Origin: Bacillus pumilus
GTDB taxonomy: Bacteria > Bacillota > Bacilli > Bacillales > Bacillaceae
DNA length: 64,000 nt
Reading direction: 5' to 3'
Assembly: GCF_900186955.1 (NCBI RefSeq)
Contig: NZ_LT906438.1
Location: forward strand, 2,542,001 to 2,606,000
The notes under the pieces were generated by a model. It made no database searches, was not told where the DNA came from, and was given only the letters and a program-made list of their open reading frames with translations. This document shows positions 26,631 through 36,054 of the stretch, one piece after another. Position numbers and translations under genes: made by a program. The stretch's first letter is position 1. Every line of letters begins with the position of its first letter.

Positions 26631-28427
26631 TTAGCCAGTGATCGGTGTTTCCATCCGAAGCGCTGGATCACGCCAAATGTCGACCCATTTTTTAATCGCA
26701 AACACAATAATCACAAATCCTAAGATCAACATAATGATTGATAGCACCGCATTCAGCACGCTGTAACCTGATGCCTCGGGATTAAGGTATACATTTGCTA
26801 CCATCCAATAGCCCGCGTAATTCACTGTCACATATAAGTAAGCAAGTGGAATTAAACAAGTCAGCATATATCGCCTTTTATCTGCAATTTTTAATACAAC
26901 GGTTGCTCCGATGATGAGACCGACCGATGCCATTAACTGGTTTGACACCCCAAACAGTGCCCAAATGGACCCGATGTCTCCAGAGTAAAGCAAATAGCCC
27001 CACATAAAACAAGCAAGCGCACTTGCGAACACCGACCCAGGGACCCAGTCATTTCGTTTAAGCGGTTTATAAGCTTCGCCAAAGAAGTCTTGAATCAAAT
27101 ATCGTGCCACACGTGTCCCTGCATCAATAGCGGTTAAAATAAAGACAGCTTCAAACATAATGACGAATTGGAAAAAATAAGACGCCAAATGACCAAAGAA
27201 CGGAATCCCCGTAAAGATATACGCCATCCCTACAGCTAATGTCACAGCTCCACCCGTTCTTCCTTCTAAATCAAGACCAATTTCCTTACTCAGCTGCGGA
27301 AGGTTCTCGACACTCATCCCGAGTGTTCTGAACACTTCTGGCGTACTGTTTATCGCAAAATAATCGCCTGGATGAAGAGCGGTAGCGGCAATTAACGCCA
27401 TAATTCCAACTAGACATTCTACTAGCATTGCGCCAAAAGCGACAGGCTTCATATCACTCCAGCGGTCAAGCATTTTAGGTGTTGTCCCAGATCCAACAAA
27501 TGCGTGGAAACCAGATATGGCACCGCAAGCAATGGTTATTGAAATAAAAGGCCAGACAGGACCAGCTAAAACAGGACCTCCTCCATTCACAAACTCCGTA
27601 AAGGCTGGGAATTGAATCGTTGGATTGACGACAAAGATTCCAGCAATCAATGCGATAAAAACACCTATTTTCATAAAGCTGCTTAAATAGTCCCTCGGTG
27701 CGAGCAGCAGCCAAACCGGCAATGCCGCAGCAAAAAAAGCATAGATCGGCAAGGCAAGAGCAAGTGTTTTTGTATCAAGTGTTAAAAGATCGCCAAGTGC
27801 CGTTCCTTGAATATTCGGCCCAAGGAATACACCAACCATCAGCAAAATAAATCCCGCAGTTGTCGCCAGTTTTAAATTGCCTGTCTTTTTATAATAAAGA
27901 CCAACCCCCATCGCAATTGGAATCGTGATTCCGACTGCAAATGTCCCCCAAGGGTTACGTTCTAACGCATGAAGCACAACCATAGACAGTCCTGCCATTG
28001 TGATCGTAATGATAAACAGCATCGCAAGCCCTGTACAAAATCCTGCGACAGGTCCTAGCTCTTCCTTCGCTACCTCTGATAACGATTTCCCCTTTTTTCG
28101 CATCGACGCAAATAAGACGACAAGATCATGTACAGCTCCGCCTATCACTGCGCCAATTAACAGCCAAAGGAGACCCGGTAAATACCCGAATTGCGCAGCT
28201 AAAATCGGACCCACTAACGGACCTGCAGCTGCAATCGCAGCAAAGTGATGCCCAAATGTGACCCATTTATTGGTTGGCACATAATCCTTCCCGTCCTCTA
28301 ATGTGTGAGCCGGTGTAGGATGATCGTCTGTCACCTTTAAGACCTTGACCATCATAAATGTGCCATAAAGACGATAGGCAATCGCTAAAATACACATAGA
28401 TGCTATGACAATTGTAACCGCATTCAT
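26631..28427 (-). CDS. cstA: Carbon starvation protein CstA (peptide/pyruvate transporter family)
   Basis: A 598-residue polytopic membrane protein of the CstA family, with more than a dozen hydrophobic segments. Family members import peptides or pyruvate under carbon limitation. Conserved stretches include FGHHFAAIAAAGPLVGPILAA, GGAVHDLVVLF and GFHAFVGSGTTPKML. In B. subtilis it lies next to the arabinose operon; here that operon is absent and the next gene is ysdC. Confidence 0.95.
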   Translation of the reverse strand: MNAVTIVIASMCILAIAYRLYGTFMMVKVLKVTDDHPTPAHTLEDGKDYVPTNKWVTFGHHFAAIAAAGPLVGPILAAQFGYLPGLLWLLIGAVIGGAVHDLVVLFASMRKKGKSLSEVAKEELGPVAGFCTGLAMLFIITITMAGLSMVVLHALERNPWGTFAVGITIPIAMGVGLYYKKTGNLKLATTAGFILLMVGVFLGPNIQGTALGDLLTLDTKTLALALPIYAFFAAALPVWLLLAPRDYLSSFMKIGVFIALIAGIFVVNPTIQFPAFTEFVNGGGPVLAGPVWPFISITIACGAISGFHAFVGSGTTPKMLDRWSDMKPVAFGAMLVECLVGIMALIAATALHPGDYFAINSTPEVFRTLGMSVENLPQLSKEIGLDLEGRTGGAVTLAVGMAYIFTGIPFFGHLASYFFQFVIMFEAVFILTAIDAGTRVARYLIQDFFGEAYKPLKRNDWVPGSVFASALACFMWGYLLYSGDIGSIWALFGVSNQLMASVGLIIGATVVLKIADKRRYMLTCLIPLAYLYVTVNYAGYWMVANVYLNPEASGYSVLNAVLSIIMLILGFVIIVFAIKKWVDIWRDPALRMETPITG

Positions 28428-28461
28428 TTAACCATCCCCTTTGCACAAACAATTTGTTACA

Positions 28462-28470
28462 AATATAACA
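28462..28470 (-). promoter_or_regulatory. Candidate extended -10 promoter of cstA
   Basis: TGTTATATT lies about 35 bases upstream of the cstA start. A near-palindrome (AACAAATTGTT) sits in the untranslated leader. No good -35 is visible. Confidence 0.4.
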
Positions 28471-28505
28471 TAAATTGATTGATTTTTCTCTCCTTTAAAA
28501 CCAAG

Positions 28506-28536
28506 TTGACAAATAAGAATAATATGTTTATTCTTA
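28506..28536 (+). promoter_or_regulatory. Putative promoter with operator-like inverted repeat, upstream of a possible small RNA
   Basis: On the plus strand a perfect TTGACA is followed after 17 bases by TATTCT. A perfect inverted repeat, arms TAAGAATAA (28514-28522) and TTATTCTTA (28528-28536) with five bases between, covers the spacer and the -10, the position expected for a repressor site. I cannot assign the binding protein. Confidence 0.55.
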
Positions 28537-28540
28537 AGGT

Positions 28541-28602
28541 AGCTTCACCTACTTCCATAAACTCTCTTTTGACAGGGCTTTCTTTAGGCTCTGTCCTTTT
28601 TA
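28541..28602 (+). ncRNA. Putative small regulatory RNA between cstA and ysdC
   Basis: A transcript from the plus-strand promoter would start near 28541 and end at a clear intrinsic terminator: GACAGGGC and GCTCTGTC arms (28571-28595) followed by CTTTTTATT. The roughly 60-base RNA has no start codon. Its 5' half is rich in C and U (CTTCACCTACTTCC, CTCTCTTTT), as seen in Gram-positive small RNAs that pair with ribosome-binding sites. It lies antisense to no gene. The remaining gap at 28603-28740 holds nothing I can identify. Expression is inferred, not shown. Confidence 0.5.
28571..28602 (+). terminator. Intrinsic terminator of the putative small RNA
   Basis: An eight-pair stem, one of the pairs G-T, with a nine-base loop, followed by CTTTTTATT, oriented on the plus strand with no plus-strand gene before it. 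Confidence 0.7.
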
Positions 28603-28740
28603 TTGCTTTCATCTTACAAAAATAAAAGCCAGATCACATGTGCCTTATTCACTAGAATATTTTTTCTTCTTCTCTCAAAAACAGTTCTTTTGGCGTAACT
28701 TAAAATGACAGTTCATTTCCTGGGAAATTCAATGAAATAA

Positions 28741-28775
28741 AAAAAGCCCTTCCCCTATACTGAGGAAAGGCTTTC
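28741..28775 (-). terminator. Intrinsic terminator of ysdC
   Basis: AAAGCCTTTCC and GGAAGGGCTTT arms around a short loop, then seven T on the minus strand, just after the ysdC stop. Confidence 0.88.
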
Positions 28776-28779
28776 TTAC

Positions 28780-29868
28780 TTAAGAACCGTACGTGATCTG
28801 CTCAACCGTTTTTTGATCAAGTCTTTTGATCACTTCTGTTAAAAGCTTCACTGCATTTTCATAATCATCTCGGTGAATCATCGCTGCATGGGTATGAATA
28901 TATCTACTTGGTATCCCGATCGATAGTGATGGCACACCATGACCTGTTAAATGGATACCGCCAGCATCTGTCCCGCCGCCAGGCATAGAGTCATATTGGT
29001 ACGGAATGTTCAATTCATCCGCTGTTTGGACAACAAAATCCCGAAGCCCTTTATGCGATACCATAGAAGCATCAAATACAACAATCGTTGGTCCTTTGCC
29101 AAGTTTGCTTGTTGCTTCTTTTTCAGTAATGCCCGGTGTGTCTCCTGCTACACCAACATCAATGGCAAATCCAATATCAGGCTGGATTGTAGCCGCTGCT
29201 GTTTTGGCACCACGCAGGCCAACTTCCTCTTGTACAGTTGCAACACTGTAAGCAATATTCTCATGCTGAGTATTGTGTAAGTTCTTCATGACATCAATCG
29301 CAACTGCACAGCCGATACGGTTGTCCCATGCTTTTGCAAGGAGCATTTTTTCATCATTCATCACTGTAAACTCAAAATAAGGGACGATTTGATCTCCAGG
29401 CAGAACGCCCCACTCCATTGCCTGTTCTTTGCTTGATGCACCGATATCAATAAACATATCTGTCATCTCGATCGATTTTTTTCGAGCTTCAGGTGACAAG
29501 ACGTGCGGCGGCTTTGAGCCAATCACACCTGTTATGTCTCCCTTTTTCGTTACAATCGTCACACGCTGCGCGAGCATGACCTGTGACCACCATCCGCCGA
29601 CAGTTTGGAAGCGAATGTAGCCTTTGTCATCAATTTTTGTCACCATGAATCCTACTTCATCTAAGTGACCAGCAAGCATAATTTTAGGTCCGTTTGCGTT
29701 TCCTTCCTTCTTAGCAATTAAGCTGCCAAGGCGGTCACTGGAGACTTCATCTGCATATGATTCTATGTATGTCTGCATGACTTTTTTGACATCACGTTCA
29801 TTTCCTGGAATCCCTTTTGCATCCGTTAGGTCTTTCAGCATAGTTAATGTTTGATCTAGCTTTGTCAT
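28780..29868 (-). CDS. ysdC: M42 family aminopeptidase/glucanase-type metallopeptidase YsdC
   Basis: Cytoplasmic di-zinc aminopeptidase of the M42 family; exact substrate unknown. The 362 residues include metal-ligand regions [12 protein letters not shown] (about 66-77), [29 protein letters not shown] (catalytic glutamates), [10 protein letters not shown] and the C-terminal [18 protein letters not shown]. All expected ligands appear present. The ATG at 29868 follows AAAGGAGGA. It is monocistronic between the cstA gap and the divergent ysdB. Confidence 0.93.
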   Translation of the reverse strand: MTKLDQTLTMLKDLTDAKGIPGNERDVKKVMQTYIESYADEVSSDRLGSLIAKKEGNANGPKIMLAGHLDEVGFMVTKIDDKGYIRFQTVGGWWSQVMLAQRVTIVTKKGDITGVIGSKPPHVLSPEARKKSIEMTDMFIDIGASSKEQAMEWGVLPGDQIVPYFEFTVMNDEKMLLAKAWDNRIGCAVAIDVMKNLHNTQHENIAYSVATVQEEVGLRGAKTAAATIQPDIGFAIDVGVAGDTPGITEKEATSKLGKGPTIVVFDASMVSHKGLRDFVVQTADELNIPYQYDSMPGGGTDAGGIHLTGHGVPSLSIGIPSRYIHTHAAMIHRDDYENAVKLLTEVIKRLDQKTVEQITYGS

Positions 29869-29984
29869 TCCATATATCCTCCTTTATCTTCATGGTGCAT
29901 TCTTATTATACAAAACCTTTTTCGTTCAATACGATCTTTTTATGAATATTTTTTCGTTTTCCGAAATATTTTTTAAAAAAAAGT

Positions 29985-30011
29985 TGAAACCTTTTGGCCT
30001 TTTCATTCGTA
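29985..30011 (+). promoter_or_regulatory. Sigma-W-type promoter of ysdB
   Basis: TGAAAC at 29985-29990 and CGTA at 30008-30011 match the ECF sigma-W elements, separated by 17 bases where 16 is usual. B. subtilis ysdB is a known sigma-W regulon member, which supports the call. Confidence 0.7.
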
Positions 30012-30047
30012 GTACATCAGATAACGGTATTGGAGGTGCATCCTGTC

Positions 30048-30452
30048 ATGTTTGTAATCCTCATTAGACTAGCTCTTGTTGCACTGCTTGTCTACATCTT
30101 CTACATGGCGGTAAAATTCTTCTCAAATCCGAGAAGAAAGCTGAAACAAGCACAATTAAAAGAAGGCTTTTATTTTATGGACGAACAACAAAATGCACGT
30201 AAAAATTTTAATTTCGTCTATAAAGGTGTCTTGTTTGAAGGGGAGAAGCATGTTCCTTCTAAGGATCATCCTCTATTTGTCCACTCCATTTACGTTTGGA
30301 CGGAGTCACCTGAGAAGCTAAGTGAATTTACATTAGAAGACTTTGAAAAATTGGAGGAAAACATTATCGAACGTTATCCTCAAACAAAAATTGATTGGGA
30401 TCAGCCCATTAAAAAAATCAAACAAAAAAAAGGAGCAGACACGCCGTCTTGA
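30048..30452 (+). CDS. ysdB: Sigma-W regulon protein YsdB
   Basis: A 134-residue protein with one N-terminal membrane span (MFVILIRLALVALLVYIFYMAVKFF) followed by a basic, cytoplasmic domain with GFYFMDEQQNARKNFNFVYKGVLFEGEKH. The start at 30048 is set by TGGAGG ten bases upstream. The sigma-W-type promoter implies expression under cell-envelope stress. Molecular function is unknown. It is convergent with ysdA, and their terminator overlaps its last codons. Confidence 0.92.
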   Translation: MFVILIRLALVALLVYIFYMAVKFFSNPRRKLKQAQLKEGFYFMDEQQNARKNFNFVYKGVLFEGEKHVPSKDHPLFVHSIYVWTESPEKLSEFTLEDFEKLEENIIERYPQTKIDWDQPIKKIKQKKGADTPS

Positions 30453-30470
30453 TGGCGTCTGCTCCTTTTT
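30428..30470. terminator. Bidirectional terminator between ysdB and ysdA
   Basis: AGGAGCAGAC-A-CGCC pairs with GGCGTCTGCTCCT, preceded by a run of A and followed by a run of T. It overlaps the ysdB C-terminal codons. Confidence 0.92.
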
Positions 30471-30736
30471 CAGATGAACTTGATATATCCTAATATGATC
30501 AACTGCACCATGATTAACACTGGCATGCCAATTTGAAAGGCAGGATGCTTTGTTTTATGACGGAAATACTGCATCCCTAGATACGATCCAGCAGCCCCAA
30601 AAAGCACGGCAGCACTCCATAAGTGCGCCTCTGAAATTCTCCATTTATGCGCTTTTGCCCGGCGTTTGTCCTCTCCCATGAGAAAGAAACCATAGCCATT
30701 TACCAAGATCAGCAGCACAATCAACGCGATATTCAT
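30470..30736 (-). CDS. ysdA: DUF1294 membrane protein YsdA
   Basis: An 88-residue protein with two or three hydrophobic segments and the DUF1294 pattern GFFLMGEDKRRAKAHKWRISEAHLWSAA followed by GSYLGMQYFRHKTKHPAFQIG. Function is unknown. It follows rplT after a terminator and is preceded by a GTGAGGTGA ribosome-binding site. Confidence 0.92.
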   Translation of the reverse strand: MNIALIVLLILVNGYGFFLMGEDKRRAKAHKWRISEAHLWSAAVLFGAAGSYLGMQYFRHKTKHPAFQIGMPVLIMVQLIILGYIKFI

Positions 30737-30759
30737 TCATTTCACCTCACATGATGAGC

Positions 30760-30792
30760 AAAAAAGATCACCCCTCGACGGAATGATCTTTC
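30760..30792 (-). terminator. Intrinsic terminator of infC-rpmI-rplT
   Basis: AAGATCA and TGATCTT arms, with additional inner pairs, then six T on the minus strand, directly after rplT. Confidence 0.85.
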
Positions 30793-30799
30793 ATATGAC

Positions 30800-31171
<372 letters not shown>

Positions 31172-31190
31172 CTATGATTCCTATTCCAAA

Positions 31191-31415
<225 letters not shown>

Positions 31416-31931
31416 TTACTTTTCGACTTTTGGTGCAAGCATGAGGAACATGCTACGTCCGTCCATCTTAGGTTTTGTTTCTACTGTTGCTACTTCAGCG
31501 CAAGCTTCAGAGAAACGGTCTAACACGCGCTGTCCGATTTCTTTATGCGTAATCGCACGCCCTTTAAAGCGTATAGAAGCTTTCACTTTATCGCCCTTTT
31601 CAAGGAATTTGATTGCATTACGGAGCTTCGTGTTAAAATCATGTTCATCAATTGTCGGGCTCAACCGAACTTCTTTTAAGCTAATGATTTTTTGATTCTT
31701 ACGTGCCTCTTTATCCTTCTTCTGCTGTTCGAATCGGAACTTACCATAGTCCATGATTCGGCAAACAGGTGGTTTTGCATTTGCAGCAACTAACACAAGG
31801 TCAAGATTGGCTTTCGTAGCAATTTCCAGAGCTTCCTGGCGGGTTTTAATCCCCAGCTGATCGCCATTTTGTCCGATCAAACGAACTTCACGCGCACGAA
31901 TACCTTCATTAACTAATTGATCTTTGCTAAT
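31416..31931 (-). CDS. infC: Translation initiation factor IF-3 (AUU start)
   Basis: Binds the 30S subunit, prevents premature 50S joining and proofreads start codons. The frame begins with ATT at 31931 (reading [18 protein letters not shown]), eight bases after GGAGGTG; a later TTG would remove 17 conserved N-terminal residues. An AUU start is the known feature of infC in E. coli and B. subtilis and lets IF-3 limit its own synthesis. The protein has 171 residues, with N domain ([19 protein letters not shown]), linker and C domain ([12 protein letters not shown]). Confidence 0.96.
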   Translation of the reverse strand: MSKDQLVNEGIRAREVRLIGQNGDQLGIKTRQEALEIATKANLDLVLVAANAKPPVCRIMDYGKFRFEQQKKDKEARKNQKIISLKEVRLSPTIDEHDFNTKLRNAIKFLEKGDKVKASIRFKGRAITHKEIGQRVLDRFSEACAEVATVETKPKMDGRSMFLMLAPKVEK

Positions 31932-31934
31932 AGT

Positions 31935-32147
31935 GAGCCACCTCCATGAGATTTTGAATTGAGTTCACAATTCATTTTGACCATTTCGTTGTATGTTTTA
32001 CAGGCAAACAAAAAGTGTGGGCATATAAAACACCCACACTGCGAACATTTGCATGAAAAAATAAATGTACGGTCAACCTGTCAACTACAAACACGTGTCA
32101 ATCAGGTGAGAAGCGGGTGCTTCTGCTTGTGATATCTATTCAATTCG
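31935..32147 (-). promoter_or_regulatory. L20-type leader (autoregulatory attenuator) of infC-rpmI-rplT
   Basis: A roughly 215-base untranslated leader separates the promoter from infC and holds a strong terminator hairpin at its middle. In B. subtilis the same leader binds L20, which promotes premature termination. I identify it by position and terminator, not by checking every conserved base of the L20 binding site. Confidence 0.8.
32010..32040 (-). terminator. Attenuator terminator in the infC leader
   Basis: AGTGTGGG and CCCACACT form a perfect eight-pair stem, followed by TTTTTG on the minus strand, about 80 bases before infC. Confidence 0.88.
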
Positions 32148-32153
32148 TTAATT

Positions 32154-32182
32154 ATTCTACACAATTTTCATTTGTCCGTCAA
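32154..32182 (-). promoter_or_regulatory. Sigma-A promoter of infC-rpmI-rplT
   Basis: TTGACG, 17 bases, TAGAAT: one mismatch in each hexamer. It begins the L20 leader. Confidence 0.85.
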
Positions 32183-32262
32183 GTAACCGAACTCTTGAAA
32201 CAACTTTTTCATTTTAGCATGATTAAACGAATTGGGCAAGGCTTTTCAAAACAATGACGTCA

Positions 32263-32958
32263 TCAAAGAATCAATTGCATAAAGATTGGGATGACGATGA
32301 CGGTCACAACCCCTACGACCACAACAGCAATACTTGCCATGGCCGCTTCCACTTCACCCATCTCAATCCCAACAGAGACGCCAAGTGCATGTCCTGATGT
32401 ACCGAGTGCAAGCCCTTTTGCCACTGGATTTTTAATTCGAAACCATTTTAAGAAGAAAGCACCTAGTGCATACACAATGACTGCATTAAATATGACCGCA
32501 AAGGCTGTGATATCTGCAATTCCGCCAATATCCTTTGCAATCGGAAGAGCAATCGCTGTCGTCGCTGCCTGTGGGAGCATACTTTTCATTACAGCCGCAT
32601 CAAGATGAATGCCTTTTGCTACGACATACACAATTGTAATGGAACAAAGTGATCCTACAAAAATAGCGGATAAAATCTGCCACCAATATTTTTTAAGCAA
32701 TGCGCGCTGCTTATAAAGCGGAATAGCGAAAGCAATGGTCGCAGGCTCTAAGAAAAACTTGATAATCTTGCCGCCCTCATTATAATCTGCATAAGAAAAA
32801 CCGCCAATTTTCAAAAATAAAATACCTAACACCATGGCGACAAAAAGTGGTGTAAATAAGAAGAAGCCTTTTGATTTTTCAAATAAGAATGTACCGATTC
32901 CAAAGGCGACCAATGAGACGACTATACCAAAATAAGGACTCATTGTACTTGTACCCAT
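32263..32958 (-). CDS. pftB: Pyruvate transporter subunit PftB (LrgB family, YsbB)
   Basis: Membrane partner of PftA. In B. subtilis the PftA-PftB pair imports pyruvate under LytST control; older annotations call it an antiholin-like LrgB protein. The 231-residue sequence has six or more hydrophobic segments and the LrgB-family FKLKW-like C-terminal core [24 protein letters not shown]. It starts at 32958 behind GGAGAG, 14 bases after pftA. Confidence 0.92.
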   Translation of the reverse strand: MGTSTMSPYFGIVVSLVAFGIGTFLFEKSKGFFLFTPLFVAMVLGILFLKIGGFSYADYNEGGKIIKFFLEPATIAFAIPLYKQRALLKKYWWQILSAIFVGSLCSITIVYVVAKGIHLDAAVMKSMLPQAATTAIALPIAKDIGGIADITAFAVIFNAVIVYALGAFFLKWFRIKNPVAKGLALGTSGHALGVSVGIEMGEVEAAMASIAVVVVGVVTVIVIPIFMQLIL

Positions 32959-32972
32959 CCTGCATCTCTCCT

Positions 32973-33416
32973 TTAATGCGTACTTGAAGCTGGTTTATTA
33001 GAATGAGAAGGAGTCGATTTGCTCTCCTTTGTCTCTTTACGTTTCTGTGGTTTGTCTGATAATTGCATGAGAAGCTGCGTGAATAGCCCTGTCGCTGCAA
33101 GTAACATAATCGTTGCAATGATAATGACACCGACGACTTGCACACCTACTTCTTGCATGACACCTAGTGATTGAATAACCGAGATACCAGAGGGAACAAA
33201 TAGAAAGCTAATGAGCCCTGTCAATGATGTACCTAATTGCTCCACTTGCTCCAGTTTGACGATTTTCGTTGTCAGCAAAACAAATAATAGAACCAGACCA
33301 ATCACAGATGCAGGCATCGGAATTGGTAAATACATTGAAATGAGATTAGAAACGAACATTACGGTTGCAAAGATAAATGCTTGAGATAGAAATCCGTATA
33401 CTTTAGTGGCACTCAT
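32973..33416 (-). CDS. pftA: Pyruvate transporter subunit PftA (LrgA/CidA family, YsbA)
   Basis: Holin-like small membrane protein of the LrgA family that works with PftB in pyruvate uptake in B. subtilis. The 147 residues carry four hydrophobic segments, with [20 protein letters not shown] and [10 protein letters not shown] as family markers, and a hydrophilic Ser/Lys-rich tail. The ATG at 33416 follows GAGGTGAAGG. The upstream region has a weak -35, typical of an activator-dependent promoter, and a cre-like site. Confidence 0.92.
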   Translation of the reverse strand: MSATKVYGFLSQAFIFATVMFVSNLISMYLPIPMPASVIGLVLLFVLLTTKIVKLEQVEQLGTSLTGLISFLFVPSGISVIQSLGVMQEVGVQVVGVIIIATIMLLAATGLFTQLLMQLSDKPQKRKETKESKSTPSHSNKPASSTH

Positions 33417-33446
33417 GCCCCTTCACCTCTTTCTTCGACTGCCCTC

Positions 33447-33484
33447 AGTATACGGCATGAAATAAATGAATGAAGCGTTTACAA
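33447..33484 (-). promoter_or_regulatory. Candidate pftA promoter and cre-like site
   Basis: A TATACT -10 at 33447-33452 has only a poor -35 (CTTCAT), which suggests activator dependence, presumably on LytT. Overlapping and upstream of it, TTGTAAACGCTTCATT at 33469-33484 resembles cre. In B. subtilis this operon is activated by LytT and repressed through CcpA; the match here is partial. Confidence 0.5.
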
Positions 33485-33540
33485 TCAAACTCGCCGGACT
33501 CAATGAATGAAATGCAGAAAACGAGTATTGAAATACAATT

Positions 33541-33574
33541 AAAAAAAGCCGTCCTACTCTAGCAGGAGCGACTT
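33541..33574 (-). terminator. Intrinsic terminator of lytS-lytT
   Basis: GTCGCTCCT and AGGACGGC arms close a stem followed by seven T on the minus strand. It overlaps the last codons of lytT and separates it from pftA. Confidence 0.75.
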
Positions 33575-34291
33575 CTTTAGTTCTTTGGCGTAAGTGCGGC
33601 TGACAGGAATAATCGACCCGTCTGTCATATGTAGATTATACGTCGAATTAAACCACGGCTGTACTTCTTTCATATGAGAGGTGTTCACGATATAGCTTCG
33701 ATGAACCCTCATAAAGTAAGCCTCAGGGAGTTTCTTTTCAATGACCACAAGCGGTTCTGTGACCTCATACATGTGATCCTTTGTTTTCACGACCTTTTTC
33801 CCTTCACTGAGCCCTACATACATGATCTCTTCTACTTGCAGAATGACAATTGAGTCATCAACTGAAATGGCTAGCTTTTGCTGATGGGGTATTCTCTCAT
33901 CTGACAGCTGGTGGTCTTGCGTCTCAACAGATTTCCACTTTTTAAACTTTTGGATCGTTTGCAAAAGCCGTTCTTCATCAAATGGTTTTGTTAAATAATC
34001 GAGCGCACTGACCTCAAACGCCTTCAGCGCATACTGATCAAAGGCTGTCGCAAATACAATCGCTGGCGGATCAGACATCCGGTTGAGCCTTTTGGCAATA
34101 TCAAATCCATTTTCACCAGATAAATCAATGTCTAAAAAGAGCAGGTCCGGCTTATGATCCACCATCCGGTCAAAAGCTGATTCTATATTTTCTGCTTCCT
34201 CTATTTGAACATCCTCTTTCGTTCTGCGTAATAAGTATTTTAATTCGTCTCTTGCTAACACTTCATCATCTACGATTAATACATTTATCAA
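33554..34291 (-). CDS. lytT: Response regulator LytT (LytTR DNA-binding domain)
   Basis: Activates the pyruvate transporter genes when phosphorylated by LytS. The 245 residues comprise a receiver domain, with acidic pair Asp8-Asp9, phosphoacceptor Asp54 (LLFLDIDLSG) and Lys in YLTKPFD, and a C-terminal LytTR domain (YFMRVHRSYIVNTSHMKEV ... VSRTYAKELKKSL). It overlaps the lytS stop codon by four bases, so the two are translationally coupled. Confidence 0.95.
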   Translation of the reverse strand: MINVLIVDDEVLARDELKYLLRRTKEDVQIEEAENIESAFDRMVDHKPDLLFLDIDLSGENGFDIAKRLNRMSDPPAIVFATAFDQYALKAFEVSALDYLTKPFDEERLLQTIQKFKKWKSVETQDHQLSDERIPHQQKLAISVDDSIVILQVEEIMYVGLSEGKKVVKTKDHMYEVTEPLVVIEKKLPEAYFMRVHRSYIVNTSHMKEVQPWFNSTYNLHMTDGSIIPVSRTYAKELKKSLLLE

Positions 34292-36054
34292 CGAAAATCA
34301 TCCTCTTTTACATAGTCCATTGGAATGCGAAATGAGATGTCAGTGCCTTGGCCGCTATGAATAGATAGAGCGGCTTGTCTGCCAAAAATCCCTCTTAACC
34401 GCTGATCTAAATTAAAAAGAGCCGTACCTGTTCCTTCTTTGGATTCAACAGGCGCTTTTAATAACTGAGCCATCTTGTCATTCTCGATTCCCTGTCCATT
34501 ATCCGTCACTTTCATATAAACATGCCCATCTTTCATCACAGCAGATACGATGACTTCACAGCTCGTTTGATGTTTAGGAAATGCGTGTCTCACTGCATTT
34601 TCAACAAGCACCTGAAGCACAAATGGCGGAATCATCACCTGCTCTAGCTCCTTTTCAATTTGAAAGGTCACGTGGTATTTATTTGGAAACCTTGCTTGTT
34701 CAAGTGACAAATAGGCTTCTACATGCTGAATTTCTTTATGAAGTGGAATGAGCAGCTGGCGGGCGCCTTGCAAATTGGATCGAAAATATATACTCAGCTG
34801 AAGCAGCAGCTTCCTAGCCATCTCTACGTTCGTTCTGCACAAGACAGAGATGGTATTAATGGCGTTAAATAAAAAGTGCGGATTCACTTGCGCTTGAAGT
34901 GCTTTGATCTCTGCATCTTTTAGCAGACGGCTTTGGGTTTCTGCCTCCCCAAGCTCAAGCTGTGTGGAAAACAGCATCGCCAAGCCTTCTGCAAGCTCCT
35001 CCTCTACCCTGCTTAATCCGACCGGAGAATTGAAATACATTTTTAACGTTCCGATCGTTTGACCATTGGAGGTGAGGGGCAGCACAATCGCCGCTTGAAG
35101 CGGGCAATGGGTGACTGAACAATTGATTTCATCTTTCGAATGCGCCTTCATAATTTTGCCGCTCATCAATACTTGTTTCGACAGTCCTGTAATGAGGCTT
35201 TTCGATGGAATATGATGATCTGTCCCATCTCCAACATGCGCTAAAATCTTTTCTGTATCGGTTAAGGAGACCGCATCTGTTTCTGTTAATCGATGAATGA
35301 TCTCCGCCACGCTTTTACATGACTGTTCATTTAACCCTTGGCGGAAGAAAGGCAGCGTTTGATCGGCGATTGAAAATACACGGTGTGTCTGCATCGCCTT
35401 TGCCTGCTCTTCTTGCCGAATGACTGACTGTAAAATCGATAAAAAGATAAAGCTGCCAATTCCATTCACAAAAATCATCGGCAGGGCAATAATACTCACA
35501 AGCCCCCAAGCATCAACAAATGGCTTTGCAAATAGAAGGATAATAATCATCTGCAAGGATTCCATTGCCACACCAAAAAGTGCGGCTTGGCGAGGTGTCA
35601 CCATTCGATTCTTCCGCTTAAACCTGCTGCCGACATAACCTGCAATCACACCGGCTAAAATCGAAGAAATCGCACAGCTGAGTGCCGTGCTTCCTCCTAA
35701 TGAATAGCGATGAATACCAGCTAGAAGCCCTGCACCAATGCCAACAAACGGCCCTCCTATTAATCCGCCCATTTCGATTCCCATGATTCTCGTATTGGCA
35801 ATTGAGCTTGACGAGCCGAGATGATAGGAAAACTCATGATTCATGACCATCTGCTGCTGGATTTCAATTCCTGTGTAATTGCTGATAATACTAAAAGAAG
35901 CAAAAATAAAGACAAGGACTGCCTTTTTTTGAAACCCTTCATTATGAAGCAATAGATTGCGAAAGCCCTTCACATGGGCAAGCACAAACCCTAAAATAAC
36001 GATGATCCCAACACGCTCGATCATCATAATAATTAAATGAAGCAAACCTGCCAC
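34288..36054 (-). CDS. lytS: Sensor histidine kinase LytS (5TM-LYT type)
   Basis: Senses extracellular pyruvate in B. subtilis and phosphorylates LytT. The 588-residue protein has about six N-terminal membrane segments of the 5TMR-LYT type (with IEMGGLIGGPFVGIGAGLLAGIHRY), a GAF domain near residues 225-360, the histidine box QAQVNPHFLFNAINTI near 390, and an HATPase domain with VTDNGQGIEND. No truncation is seen. It is the first gene of lytST, with a candidate extended -10 (TGATAGAAT) at 36089-36097. Confidence 0.95.
   Translation of the reverse strand: MAGLLHLIIMMIERVGIIVILGFVLAHVKGFRNLLLHNEGFQKKAVLVFIFASFSIISNYTGIEIQQQMVMNHEFSYHLGSSSSIANTRIMGIEMGGLIGGPFVGIGAGLLAGIHRYSLGGSTALSCAISSILAGVIAGYVGSRFKRKNRMVTPRQAALFGVAMESLQMIIILLFAKPFVDAWGLVSIIALPMIFVNGIGSFIFLSILQSVIRQEEQAKAMQTHRVFSIADQTLPFFRQGLNEQSCKSVAEIIHRLTETDAVSLTDTEKILAHVGDGTDHHIPSKSLITGLSKQVLMSGKIMKAHSKDEINCSVTHCPLQAAIVLPLTSNGQTIGTLKMYFNSPVGLSRVEEELAEGLAMLFSTQLELGEAETQSRLLKDAEIKALQAQVNPHFLFNAINTISVLCRTNVEMARKLLLQLSIYFRSNLQGARQLLIPLHKEIQHVEAYLSLEQARFPNKYHVTFQIEKELEQVMIPPFVLQVLVENAVRHAFPKHQTSCEVIVSAVMKDGHVYMKVTDNGQGIENDKMAQLLKAPVESKEGTGTALFNLDQRLRGIFGRQAALSIHSGQGTDISFRIPMDYVKEDDFR

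Noticed and set aside
28514..28536. Inverted repeat TAAGAATAA/TTATTCTTA as a Fur, PerR or Zur box
   Set aside because: It does not fit the known core patterns of those regulators closely enough, so it is reported only as an unidentified dyad.
32243..32262. TGACGTCA palindrome just after pftB
   Set aside because: No T run, no nearby promoter, and the eight-base palindrome can occur by chance; no known bacterial operator fits.
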